Source: Stenogyne calaminthoides (taxonomy: Eukaryota > Streptophyta > Magnoliopsida > Lamiales > Lamiaceae). Taken from it: a stretch of 64,000 bases of DNA. Of the stretch, positions 32,733-43,822 are shown piece after piece. The translations under genes were made by a program, and so were the position numbers. The stretch is taken from the NCBI GenBank assembly GCA_037126765.1, contig JBBCBC010000016.1:11396728-11460727 (forward strand). Reading direction: 5' to 3'. The notes under the pieces are model-generated. The model was not told where the DNA came from, did no database searches, and saw only the letters and a list, made by a program, of their open reading frames with translations. Numbering within the stretch: position 1 is the stretch's first letter; every line of letters begins with the position of its first letter.

Positions 32733-34275
32733 TGTTGGAATATAGAGGCACGTAAACACATAATACACGCGCAGCAGAAATAAACAGTTCACCAACAACA
32801 AACATACAATTACATAATTGAGTACATATAAACATAAAGAGAAACCTTACAGCAGATCAAAGGCAGATTTCTCAACTATGGTATCCACGTAATCCCCATG
32901 GACAGAATTGCCAGATCTGCCAGTGTTGAATCTGAGACGGAATTTGCTAGGAAAATTCATATCTTGGATTTTATGGAGAAACTAGGTTTTCTTGTTGTAG
33001 TAAATAATGAATCCCGGGACCTCATATATATAGGGAGAGATTAGCTTATATCTTAAGCAAATCTTTATTAAGAAGATAATTCCTAATCTTGAAAACCATA
33101 TCTCAAAGATACGTTTTTTCCTACAGATATTTTCCTACAATAATATTCCATAATATTATTTTGGGATTCTTATTTAATTAAATCTAATTTAATTAAATAA
33201 TAATAATAATTAATTCCAAATTAATATATTATGGATTCTCCATAAATTAAATATTAAATCCAATTTAATACTTAATCAACCAACTATAATCCGTACACGG
33301 GAGTTACTTGTTGTGTGACCCATAGGCCCTCATATATCGAGTGGTTAGTCAAACTAACGGTCTTAATTGAACCCTAGACAATAAATCAGACAATCTCAAT
33401 ATATGAGGTACGTTGAGAGAAACCTGCAACTACCTGTAACTGAAACATGGGCTATTATGATTTCCTCCTTTCATTCGCGAATACTCGATTAGTCTTGAAC
33501 ATGATGAAGTGTCTATTCAAATAACTTAATCAATTTATCTCTAATCACTAATTGATCATGTATGTCACACTTAGCCACAAAGTCTAAGTTGATGCGCATC
33601 GGCCGATGACTTTGATCCAATTATGATGAGAAGATGAGTATTCTCTCTAAATCCACTTTGAGGAATGAATCCTATTCTTGGCTCAACTACCACGCACATG
33701 CACTTCGTGATTAACCCAATCCAAGCCATATCTACCCATGGAAGGGAGCAAGCGTCGGTCATGGTCAAAGTTCATCATCCCACACATGTCGTGCATATTG
33801 ACCTCAAGTCAAAGGAGTATCGCATCGCTCCCACTAACCGAGATACCTGTAGACACATGTAGTGGAACTACATCAAACAGTTTCTCGGATGGGTACACCA
33901 ATACCCTCTAAGGTATTTGTGCATCCATCATGAGATACCTAGTATCTCGTATTAAGTGAGATCTTACTACACTCTCTAAGAGTATGATGCAGATCGCACA
34001 CCAATCTCCATTGCATCATCAATATCCCATTCTTGATGATCCTTGATCGGGGCTATTTGAGAATCATGCTTAAGTCATCTGAGTTCTCACAACCTCAATG
34101 ACAACAATGACTCATGGGAACACTTGTAAGAATATATGTAAATAATAAAACATAATATTCAAACAAGTGTATTGCCATACATTAATATTAAATGAACTAT
34201 AATATTAAATCAAACTGAATATCATCGAGTATTATGTTCTTACAATAGATTATCTCTAGGACACTAACACTAATA
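32733..34275 (-). repeat. CopB 5' LTR
   Basis: On the plus strand it starts TGTTGGAATATAGAGGC and ends ACTAACACTAATA; the last CA has become TA. Only scattered differences from the left LTR are visible, suggesting a fairly recent insertion. Confidence 0.94.
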
Positions 34276-35945
34276 TGTATGACGCGACCTCCCGCATCCT
34301 CGATCATGGGTGGTACTAGCCGCTCCCCCTGCCCCGCCCTCGGGTCGGCATTCCCTTGGGCGTGTTCTGCCTGCCTGGGATGATTTCCTAGTAGGAGACC
34401 TCTTTGATTATGCTCATGATTCCTTTGAGGGCGTTTGACAAATTCATCCAGCAGGTCTTTGCATTCCCTCGTGTAGTGGCCTGCCTGTTCATGGAAATGG
34501 TAGAATTTGTTGGGGTTTAGCTTGCCCTTATTTTTGATAGGGCGAGGCAGGAGGAGTAGTTCCCGTCCTCTGATCCAAGTGTAGATATGTTCAGGTGTCA
34601 TGCCTAACGCCTCCATCAGTTTCACCGGGATGTTTTCTTCGAATGGCTTGAAACTGTCGGGTGCCTTGTAGTGACCCCCGGTTTTCTTGGAACCCTTCTT
34701 TGAGTCCGTGACTTCCTTAATCTCGGAGAGTCGAGATTCCAGCAGTTCCGACGTATGAATCAAGTCACTAGCTCGCCTTTGGAAATCGACATAGCTAGTC
34801 GGGTATTCGGCGGTCATGCATTGCCAGAGCTTGGTTTCTTTCCTTAAGCCGGAGACGACCTCAAGCAGTTTCGCCTCATCCCCTATGGGGTCTCCTTCAA
34901 GAATGAGTTTGTCGATACTTTCAATGTAGGACCTATCCGACTCCGTTTCCCCTTGTTGAGTGTTCATGAGGCACTGCCTGGTCACAGGTCGGGGTGCCAG
35001 CGCTGTGAAGTGGGTCAAAAACAGCCTAGCAAGCTTTTCAAAAGTGTCCACTGAGAATGGTGGCAGCGACGTAAACCACTGGTGAGCCTGGTCGCTCAAA
35101 GTCAAAGAGAATAGCTGGCACTTAGTAGCATCTGATGTGCCCATAGAGACCATGTAGGAATTGTATTTCGCCACATGGACCCTTGGGTCCGAGTTTCCAC
35201 TGTAGCGATCTAAGGCTGTTATATTGATTTTTCTCTGGGTTGGCGCCAGAGTAACCATGGTCCCGAGTGGGGAATCTGGGATGATGAGGTTATTGTCTAT
35301 CCCAGCCGACCCACTCTGATTCTCCACCCATTCGAGAAGTCGCTGGATTGTCCGGGCCAGTGCCGCAACCTTTACATCACGGTGGTCCCCAGTAGGGAAA
35401 GCCACTCGTGGGTCGCCATGGTGGACAGCCGAGTCTCTCGGTAATTCATCGTGATGTACATTCAGAGCCAACACGAGGTCGCGCTCCACCTGGTCAGCGT
35501 GTTGAGGCTAAGACTGAGCCTCATCCTCGATGACCATCGGAGCCTTTTGAGCCCCCAGGTCCCCAAGACGGTTGAACACATTGTCCGATCCCTCCTGTTT
35601 CTCCAGGAATCGACGATTCTAGATGATAGCATGTTTTACCGGTTCGTATGCTAGTTGGCCCGTTGACCACCCCTTTTTGACAAGGGCACATTTACCCTTA
35701 GAGGTTCCGACGTCGTGAGCAATCCTTTTGACCGGAGGCTGCTCCTCCTCTCCGTCGAAGGCGAGGCGTTTCTTGTTGAGAACAGCCATTATGGCCTTTG
35801 TGTCTTATGGTGTTCGTACCAGTTCCACCAGTCTGAAGTGATCACTGGGGCCAGCGGGGAGGGTGCGTTGTGAGCTCAGGGAGGCTTCGACACAATTGCG
35901 GGTGTCCGTTTCGTGTCCGGTAGCGTTACCTTGGTTAATCGTCAT
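34276..35945 (-). pseudogene. GypB gag
   Basis: From the start MTINQGN (35945) a short N-terminal part contains stops near 35806 and 35620. From 35489 a long open frame follows: NLIIPDSPLGTMVTLAPTQR, then the Retrotrans_gag core with QLFSLTLSDQAHQWFTSLPP and FEKLARLFLTHFTALAPRP. After that come QQGETESDRSYIESIDKLIL and the knuckle-like FYHFHEQAGHYTRECKDL. The frame continues past the target duplication into the CopB LTR for about 27 codons, so its last residues are foreign. The first zinc ligand is not cysteine, as in GypA. Confidence 0.87.
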
Positions 35946-36009
35946 TGCCAAATGAGTGAGATTGAGTGGGTCTTCTTAAGAATTTAGGAACAATTCAACA
36001 TAAATATTT

Positions 36010-36027
36010 CCCACAGACGGCGCCAAT
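36010..36027 (-). other. GypB primer-binding site
   Basis: The minus strand reads ATTGGCGCCGTCTGTGGG, next to the LTR end. It is the same type as in GypA and element X. Confidence 0.9.
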
Positions 36028-36669
36028 TGTTGTATTTGGTTTATCTCTAATCCAATATAACAATAATCGAAGATGAAAACGATGAACAATAAATGATCAA
36101 CACAAGAAAAAGGCACCAGAATTGGTTACCCAGTTCGTGTTGTAAATAAGACTAGCTAGGAATATTTAGATTATCTCGGCTTAAGGTTATACAAGTTGTA
36201 TTTTTTCCAACCCTTTACAAGTGTGGCCCTAAAGACCTATTTATACTGTGATTCCCGCCTCTTTGGCGGGAATTTTCATAAGGAAAGGTGCCTTAATAGG
36301 GGCTTCGATCCCGGAGCTCGCCGATTCCGCCTTGCCTAGTCAGAGGTCGCCGTATTTATTGCGTGCCAATCGTGGAGTGGACTTCGTGGCTTGCCGGGCG
36401 CTTCCTTTGACTATCGGGATATGCGACTTATTTGGACGCAAGTCGCTTCCGACCTGAGGATCAAGAATGCAAGTCGCCCTGTGACCTATGCAAATCTTTT
36501 AAGTCGTCTCGTGATCTGCTGCCTATGTGGCCTGGGTAAGGTGCACTTAGTTTAGATGGACAGATCGACCATGTGTCCAGTTATCCCCAGGTCGCTTTAA
36601 GTGGCATTGGGGAGGTGAATCGCCGTTCATGTGACTAAACCGGGGGTCGGGATTATCCATGTTACAACA
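36028..36669 (-). repeat. GypB 5' LTR
   Basis: On the plus strand it starts TGTTGTATTTGG and ends CCATGTTACAACA; length is 642 bases. A minus-strand TATAAATA box lies at 36238-36245. The bases after it (ACTAA) should be the target duplication; the partner copy is outside the window. Confidence 0.88.
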
Positions 36670-37331
36670 ACTAACATACCTGCAAGGCTGCAACGCACAC
36701 GCTTTCTCTCTACTTCTTCTTTCTTTCTTTTTTTTCTTTCTATTTCTTCTGTGTGTTTCGTAAGCTTAGTCGGTGGAATATATATTGCCCTGGAATATGA
36801 GGAGCCACCTCCAATTTCTTAACTTGGAAGGTGTTGCTTATGTTAATTAGTATTACCTATATACACATTATTATTATATTATAATAATAAGTGTTCCTAC
36901 AAAACCTTTAATTCCTACAACTAATGAATGCCCACTTCTATATATACAATGCATGCTTACGTCACAGATACCATGCAAGATCACATATATATATATATTC
37001 ATACATTTCTTAAAAAATTTATATCTACTTAATATTACTAATTAATTATCAAATTATTTACACTTAATTTATACAACAATTAAACACTTTACAAGGTGCA
37101 CTCAAATATCACTAAACCTTTATAAATTATAGTAGGGTTGTCTCACCATTATCCACTAATCATGTATATGTATAATAAATAATTCAATCTTTAAAACAAC
37201 TTAAATGCAAAATAAATAATGCAGCATAACAAATAACACATAAATGATATTAACACGTAAATAATATAAAATGCACATAATGCATGAAATATATTGACCA
37301 ATGAGTAGTAGCTAGAAGCTCGGGTATCACA
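36670..37331 (-). repeat. ChrV 3' LTR, probably partial
   Basis: The minus-strand start TGTGATACCCGAGCTTCTAG is typical of chromovirus (Tekay/Del-like) LTRs and is preceded by a polypurine tract. Its far end is not identified, since the GypB LTR abuts it at 36669, so GypB probably inserted into this LTR. The interior is AT-rich with a polypyrimidine run near 36700-36750. There is no coding sequence. Confidence 0.6.
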
Positions 37332-37345
37332 TCCTCCCCTCCTTA
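37332..37345 (-). other. ChrV polypurine tract
   Basis: The minus strand reads TAAGGAGGGGAGGA, directly before the LTR start TGTGATACC. It fixes the LTR boundary and the direction of the element. Confidence 0.75.
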
Positions 37346-37895
37346 TAAAAATTTCGTCACCGAAATTTCACTTACCTAAAGAGGTCGGGATATTTGGGTC
37401 TCATCTCATCCTCCCTTTCCCAAGTGACTTCTTCTACTGACTGATTCCTTCATAAGACTTTGACTAGTGGGATTTCCTTATTTCTGAGTTGCTTTACCTC
37501 TCGTAGTAGAATTTCCACTGGTACTTCTTCATAACTCAAATCTTCTTCAACTCTACATGCTCGGTACTCAAAACATGTGATGGACTCGCGATGTATTTTC
37601 TCAGTGCAGACACGTAAAACAGATAATGTATTTGAGACATCGACGTAGGGAATGGACCAATATATCTGGGACCGATATCTTTTCTTACTTTCCAAATCGC
37701 ATCACACCTTTCATTGGAGAAACTTTTAGAAACACCTGATCACCCACTTCAAATTCTAGTTTTCTTCTTCTTTTGTCTGCATAACTCTTTTGTCGGCTTT
37801 GAGCAGTCTTCATTCTTTCTCGAATTAATTTCACTGCTTCACTCATTTCTCGAATCAGGTCTGGACCCAGAATTTTTCTTTCCCAGACTTCATCC
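37346..37895 (-). pseudogene. ChrV integrase C-terminus and chromodomain-type end
   Basis: It reads DEVWERKILGPDLIREMSEA (frame before a break), FEVGDQVFLKVSP-like sequence, then VSNTLSVLRVCTEKIHRES and SYEEVPVEILLREVKQLRNK with EIPLVKVL, and after a stop a SVEEVTWE-like piece. In chromoviruses these are the GPY/F module and the chromodomain-like end. It starts exactly at the GGATG duplication where CopC inserted; the integrase core lies on the opposite strand at 41763-42103. Confidence 0.82.
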
Positions 37896-39598
37896 TGTTG
37901 GGAAATTCGGGGTGCCCGGATCTATTCGAGGTGTATTTAAATACATATTTAAACTATTCAATTAATTACTAACATGAATTAATCCTAAATCAATTCAACA
38001 TAATAATTAAACAAGAAATTAACAACATGCGTACAAGTAATCAACGTAAATCCTAAGCATGCGGAATCTATGAGTTACGAGATTACGTACCTCTTGTAGA
38101 GACAACCATTAAGACGATGGATCAACCCAAAGTGCCTTCTCAAATATATCACACGTCCACGAACGCAATCCGGTGGAAGGATTCTCATGAACGATTTTAA
38201 TAAAGGAGAAAACTAAAAATATTTGTCACCACCTTTGTGGATTTCTAATTTTTCCAACACATGGAATTGAATTGGAGATGAAAAATTCATCCCCTATTTA
38301 AAACAAGGGGTGGCCGATTTTTTCCTCTAGAAAAATAAGGAGAAAATATTTTTCTTCATCTCCAAGAAATCTTGAATATATCCTATATATTCTTTTCTCC
38401 ATAAATAAAATTTCCACAAAAATCCCACTTCCCTTTATTACAAGATTTTCGAAAAATACAAGGAAACAAGAATCAAGATTTGATTTCTTGAATTTATGAG
38501 ATAATCTTGTATTCCCAGAATACTTATATTTTTCCATAAAATCTTTTCAAGAAAATCAAGAAAATCTTTCCTCTTCTTTTTCCTACAATTTTCGAAAATA
38601 TCTAGGAAAAATTAGGCAATAATATTTTCTTCTCCTTTTCATTAATTGGACTTTAATTTGGGCTATTTGAGGGGCCTTTAGGAGAATTAAGATTGGACCT
38701 CCAATGGGCTAGGAAATTTTAATATTAAGCCAAAATATTATTCAAGCCCATTAATATTAATTTACTCCATTATAAAATTAATATTGAACTATCCATCTTA
38801 ATCCATATTACAATGCTTCAATAATATAGCTCCCGTTATTATTTCCCGTGTTTAAGATTATCTAGTCCACTAATTAATTAAGCCACTGAACAAGCTTTAT
38901 ATTAATTAATATCTTTGTCCTTGGAGTAAAGACAACTCAACATTATTATCCATACCGTAAATAAATTTCCACTTGCAAGATTTGGTATGATAAAGCTTTT
39001 GAGCCCACCAAGGAACAAATCAAGCAAGCCATACTTGCACACGATTCTCCGTATTAAATCTTAGCAATCGTCATGTAACTAATAATATTACCCAAGATAT
39101 AAGGTACCGAATCGCGTTGATTCTCTTCCCATCATAAATCAAAGTAATAGTTATTAATTTCACATGATCCTATTTAAGGGAGGAAGATTAAGAAATAACG
39201 AACCACTGAGGTCTAATTCTTGTATATTCAGTACCGAAGAATTTATCCTCCCATAGGATCTATTCAGTGCATCATAATGCACTAGTGTAATCTCTTGGTC
39301 AAGACAAGTCAATCTGAGTCTTACACTTCAACCTTTCATGATGGATTGTTCATTTCCATCTGGGTTGTGAATTTGTACTTAGTTACGTGGAACTGTTAAT
39401 TTGATCTTTCGTGATTTGGTATCACCAAATTAACTACAATGTAACACGTACTATTTATTGAACAGGTTTGCAACAAATATATATAACATTCAATCATATT
39501 TAATGCAACAGTGATAAATAATTTATTTCAGTAAATAAATAAGAAATTCAGTTTGGTTATACAAAGTAAAAATCATACTTTCCAGTATAACCCCAACA
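37896..39598 (-). repeat. CopC 3' LTR (inverted half)
   Basis: On the minus strand it starts TGTTGGGGTTATACTGG and ends GAATTTCCCAACA; length is 1,703 bases. It is about 95% like the LTR at 42104-43808 by eye, but in opposite orientation. The base next to its outer end opens CATCC (37891-37895), the reverse complement of GGATG at 42099-42103. Confidence 0.93.
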
Positions 39599-40626
39599 AT
39601 CTCCCACTTATACACAAAGTCTGCTTTTAAGTATACTACATCATGTCTCGTGTTCGGCGTGACATCCAATGTTACCCACACGAACCTAATAATATTTCTC
39701 CCACTTATACTCAAAGCAGATTGGCAATGCTCTTGACAAACATTCCTTCCAAATGTCTCTCGAATGTATTCTGAGGCAAATCCTTTGTGAATGGATCTGC
39801 TAGGTTGTCTTCCGACGCAATCTTTGCCACCTCTATGTCTCCTCTATTAACGATTTCTCGTATAAGATGGTATTTTCTTTCTATGTGTTTGCTGGCTTTG
39901 TGGGCTATCGGTTCCCTAGAATTTACAACTGCTCCGGCATTATCCTAGTAAACAGTGATTGTGCTGGGAAAAATTCGGAACAACGTCCAAGTCCACTAGG
40001 AAGTTCTAGAGCCAAACCGCTTCTTTCGCTACTTCACAAATAGCTACATATTCGGCTTCCATGGTAGAATCTGCGATGCATTTCTGCTTAACGCTTCTCC
40101 ATGTCATGGCTCCTCCCCCCATGCAAAACACATTACCCGAGTTTGACTTTCTGGAGTCTATGTCTGATTGGAAATCTGAGTCCGTGTAACCGATGGGGAT
40201 CAGACTGTCTGACTGAAAAACCAACATTTTGTCCCATGTCCTCTTCAGATACTTCAAAATGTTTTTAATTGTAGTCCAATGCTTTTTCCCAGGGTTACTT
40301 TGATATCTTGCTACTATGCCTACGGCAAAGCAGATATTCGGTCTCGTGCACATGAGGCTTCCTACAGCCGAAGCATAAGGAATGCCCTTCATGTCATCTA
40401 TCTCCTTTTGTGTCTTGGTACGCATCTCCTTGGATAGATGGATTCCGTGTGTAAAAGGCACAAAACCTTTCTTGGAATCCTGCATGCTGAATCGCTTCAA
40501 AACGGTGTCTATGTATGAAGCTTGTGAGAGGCCGATCATTCCTTTCCTGTGGTCTCGAGTGACCTTGATCCCTAGGACGTGACCAACTTCTCCTAAGTCC
40601 TTCATATCAAACTGTTTCGATAACCA
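39599..40626 (-). pseudogene. CopC RNase H and RT end (inverted half)
   Basis: After the polypurine tract (minus strand GTATAAGTGGGAGAT) a 199-codon open frame (40006-40605) reads MKDLGEVGHVLGIKVTRDHR, GLSQASYIDTVLKRFSMQDS and MCTRPNICFAVGIVARYQSN. It continues with YTDSDFQSDIDSRKSNSG and ADSTMEAEYVAICEVAKEAV, the Copia RNase H with its catalytic residues. It is in one frame, but homology with CopA ends abruptly at about 40626. The RT polymerase domain is absent. Confidence 0.85.
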
Positions 40627-41762
40627 TCGTCAAGTTTTAATGTGAATATATGCATTGTACGTTATAGTTAAGCTTTTTATATGAACATCAGTGTGTTTGT
40701 TATATTATACTACATGTTGATTCTGTGAAACATGTATAAGAGTGGACAAATTTTATAGTGAGTTAGATGTCTATGTATTTTTTTAAAGAACTATAGTGTA
40801 AGGAACATTTTATATATGAAACACATGAATTTTCCATTATACTTTGTTAAAAAAATCTATGGGTTTAACATGCTGTCCAGAAGAGTGACTTGACGTTTCT
40901 TTACAATTTTTTCTTGGTTTCTTAAGAACTTTTATCATTCCTATAACATTTGTACATTTAAAAAATGTATAATTTATAGTAAAATAATTACAGTACTCAA
41001 ATTAAAAGACATATCAGTCTTACTCATCAATCTTTGCCCTTTAAAAAAAAATCTAAGTTGGTGAAGTTCTACAAATGCTTCTTAAACATTGAATTCTTGA
41101 CTAAAATACTATAAAGTAAAAAATCACTGCAATGATATTAAACAACCACTCAACTATTTCTCTAGTCTTTCATATCGCTCACCACCATCCCAGTTTCTCG
41201 CTTTCATAAGGATTGTCAATAATTTAGAACTACATGAGAAGAGTTTATCGACTTTAGTTTGTCAGTAAAAAATAAATGTATTTTGATCAAGTTCCTTGAA
41301 CTAAATGTTAAAGTGCTTGTGGTCCATTTTTGCATGACATAAATCATTATATTGGTAATATAAAAGAGAGAGCATCTTCTAATTCAATGTTTGTATTAAC
41401 CAACTCACCAATATTAAAATAGAACAAATAAATTATAGAAAAAAATTAATAATATCATATTTAAAATTCATTTGGCTGACACCATATGTAGGAAGTATCA
41501 TCTGAAGTTTCCATAGAAAATTGGATTCACACTCAAGTATTCAAGTACATGTTGTAAATGTCTATATATGTTAAAAAATATATCTAAACCTACTTCAAGT
41601 TTGTCTGAAGCAAAAAATACCTCGTCGAGGCTAACATGGAAAAGTCATGACTTGACAATATTCACAACTTGGCACACGCCATCATTGCACATTTCAAATC
41701 ACACGAAAAAAAGATGACATAATTATAACACATATTATTCATAAATAAAAAAGAAGAATGTA
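40627..41762. other. AT-rich stretch at an inversion breakpoint; no gene seen
   Basis: No ORF of note, LTR end, PBS or known domain was recognised. The left end is the point where CopC homology stops on the minus strand, and the right end is where ChrV integrase begins on the plus strand. If the inversion model is right, this sequence came from upstream of ChrV integrase or from unrelated flanking DNA. Confidence 0.5.
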
Positions 41763-42103
41763 TATATAGGAGATTGTCCGACTCCACGGCGTACCGCTCA
41801 CTACTGTTTCAGATATAGATTCAAGATTTTTGTCCAGCTTCTGGAAAAGCTTGCACAAAGCGTTGGGGACCCAGTTGACATTCAGTACTGTATATCATCC
41901 ACAGACTAATGGGCAATCAGAGCGAACGATAAAGATTTTAGAAGACATGCTCAGAGCTTGTGTGTTAGAGTTCCAGGGCCAATGGAGCAAATATTTGTCG
42001 TTGATAGAGTTCTCTTATAATAATAGTTACCAGTCTACAATCGGAATGACTCTGTATGAAGCACTATATGGTAGAAAATGTCGATCTCCATTACATTGGG
42101 ATG
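41763..42103 (+). pseudogene. ChrV integrase core fragment
   Basis: It reads HGVPLTTVSDIDSRF with the second catalytic aspartate, then FWKSLHKALGTQLTFSTVYH, PQTNGQSERTIKILEDMLRA (with the catalytic glutamate) and EALYGRKCRSPLHWD. The PQTNGQSERT and YGRKCRSP motifs are typical of chromovirus integrases. It ends at GGATG where the CopC 5' LTR begins; its continuation is on the minus strand at 37895. Confidence 0.9.
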
Positions 42104-43808
42104 TGTTGGGGTTATACTAGAAAGTATGCTTTTCACTTTGTATAACCAAACTGAATTTCTTATTTATTTACTGAAATAAATTATTTATCACTGTTGCATT
42201 AAATATGATTGAATGTTATATATATTTGTTGCAAACCTGTTCAATAAATAGTACGTGTTACATTGTAGTTAATTTGGTGATACCAGATCACGGAAGATCA
42301 AATTAACAGTTCCTCGTAACTAAGTACAAATTCACAACGCAGATGGAAATGAACAATCCATCATGAAAGGTTGAAGTGTAAGGCTCAAATTGGCTTGTCT
42401 TGACCAAGAGATTACACTAGTGCATTATGATGCGTTGAATAGGACCTACAAGAGGATAAATTCTTAGGTACTTAATATACAAGAATTAGACCTCAGTGGT
42501 TCGTTATTTCTTAATCTCCTTCCCTTAAATAGGATCGTGTGAAATTAATAACTATTGCTTTGATTTATGATGGGAAGAGAATCAACGTGATTCGATACCT
42601 TATGTATTGGACAATATTATTAGTTACATGACGATTAGTAAGATTTAATACGGAGAATCGTGTGCAAGTACAGCTTGCTTGATTTGTCCCATTGATGGGC
42701 TCAGAAGCTTTATCATCCCAAATCTTACAAGTGAAAATTTATTTCTGGTATGGATAATAATGTTGAGTTGTCTTTACTCCAAGGACAAAGATATTAATTA
42801 ATATAAAGCGTATTCAGTGGCTTAATTAATTAGTGGACTAGATAATCTTAAACACGGTAAATAATAATTGGGAGCCATATTATTGAAGCATCGTAATATG
42901 GATTAAGATGGATAATTCAATATTAATTTTATAGTGGAGTAAATTAATATTAATGAGCTTGAATAATATTTTGGCTTAATATTAAAGTTTCATAGCCCAT
43001 TGGAGGTCCAATCTTAATTCTTCTAAAGGCCCCCAAACAACCCAAATTAAAGTCCAATTAATGAAAAGGAGAAGAAAATATTATTGCCTAATTTTTCCTA
43101 GATATTTTCAAAAATTGTAGGAAAAAGAAGAGGAAAGATTTTCTTAATTTTCTTGAAAAGATTTTATGAAAAAAGATAAGTATTCTTGGAATACAAGATT
43201 ATCCCATAAATTCAAGAAATCAAATCTTGATTCTTGTTTCCTTGTATTTTTCAAAAATCTTGTAATAAAGGGAAGTGGGATTTTTGTGGAAAATTTAATT
43301 ATGGAGAAAAGAATATATGGAATATATTCAAGATTTCTTGGAGATCAAGAAAAAGATTTTCTCCTTATTTTTATAGAGGAAAAAATCGGCCACCTCTTGT
43401 TATAAATAGGGGGATGAATTTTTTATCCCCAATGCAATTCCATGTGTTGGAAAAATTAGAAATCCACAAAGGTGGTGGCAAATATTTTTAGTTTTCTCCT
43501 TTATTAAAATCGTTCGTGAGAATCCTTCCACCGGAATGCATTCGTGGATGTGGGATATATTTGAGAAGGCACTTTGGGTTGATCCATCGTCTCAACGGTT
43601 GTCTCTACAAGAGGTACGTAATCTAGTAACTCCTAAATTCCGCATGCTTAGGATTTACGTGGATTACGTGTACGCATGTTTCTAATTGCTTGTTTAATTA
43701 TTATGTTAAATTAATTTAGCATTAATTCATGTTAGTAATTAATTGAATAATTTAAATATGTATTTAAATAGACCTCGAATAGATCCGGGCACCCTGAATT
43801 TCTCAATA
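42104..43808 (+). repeat. CopC 5' LTR
   Basis: It starts TGTTGGGGTTATACTAG and ends GAATTTCTCAATA (CA decayed to TA); length is 1,705 bases. TATAAATA lies at 43401-43408. It is preceded by the target duplication GGATG. Confidence 0.93.
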
Positions 43809-43810
43809 AC

Positions 43811-43822
43811 TGGTATCAAAGC
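43811..43822 (+). other. CopC primer-binding site
   Basis: TGGTATCAAAGC lies two bases after the LTR and matches the initiator Met-tRNA type (TGGTATCAGAGC) except for one base. Confidence 0.9.

Larger units (their letters stand above)
25420..34275 (-). mobile_element. CopB: complete Copia element in GypB
   Basis: LTRs of 1,545 (25420-26964) and 1,543 bases (32733-34275) are nearly identical by eye. The minus-strand interior holds PBS, leader, gag, protease, integrase, RT, RNase H and polypurine tract. The target duplication TGTAT is perfect (25415-25419 and 34276-34280), and GypB sequence rejoins exactly across it. Structure is complete, but coding capacity is lost. Confidence 0.95.
19381..36669 (-). 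mobile_element. GypB: second Tat/Retand-type Gypsy element, multiply interrupted
   Basis: Minus-strand order is 5' LTR (36028-36669), PBS, gag (34276-35945), protease, RT, RNase H and integrase. Integrase is cut at 19381 by the GypA LTR. Three insertions lie inside: CopB in the gag-protease region, a TRIM in the protease linker and a Copia solo LTR in RNase H. The missing 3' part (integrase end, any extra ORF, 3' LTR) would lie left of GypA, outside the window. GypB keeps pol better than GypA. Confidence 0.85.

Noticed and set aside
40627..41762. Host gene or promoter in the AT-rich gap
   Set aside because: No open frame, splice pattern or motif could be supported.
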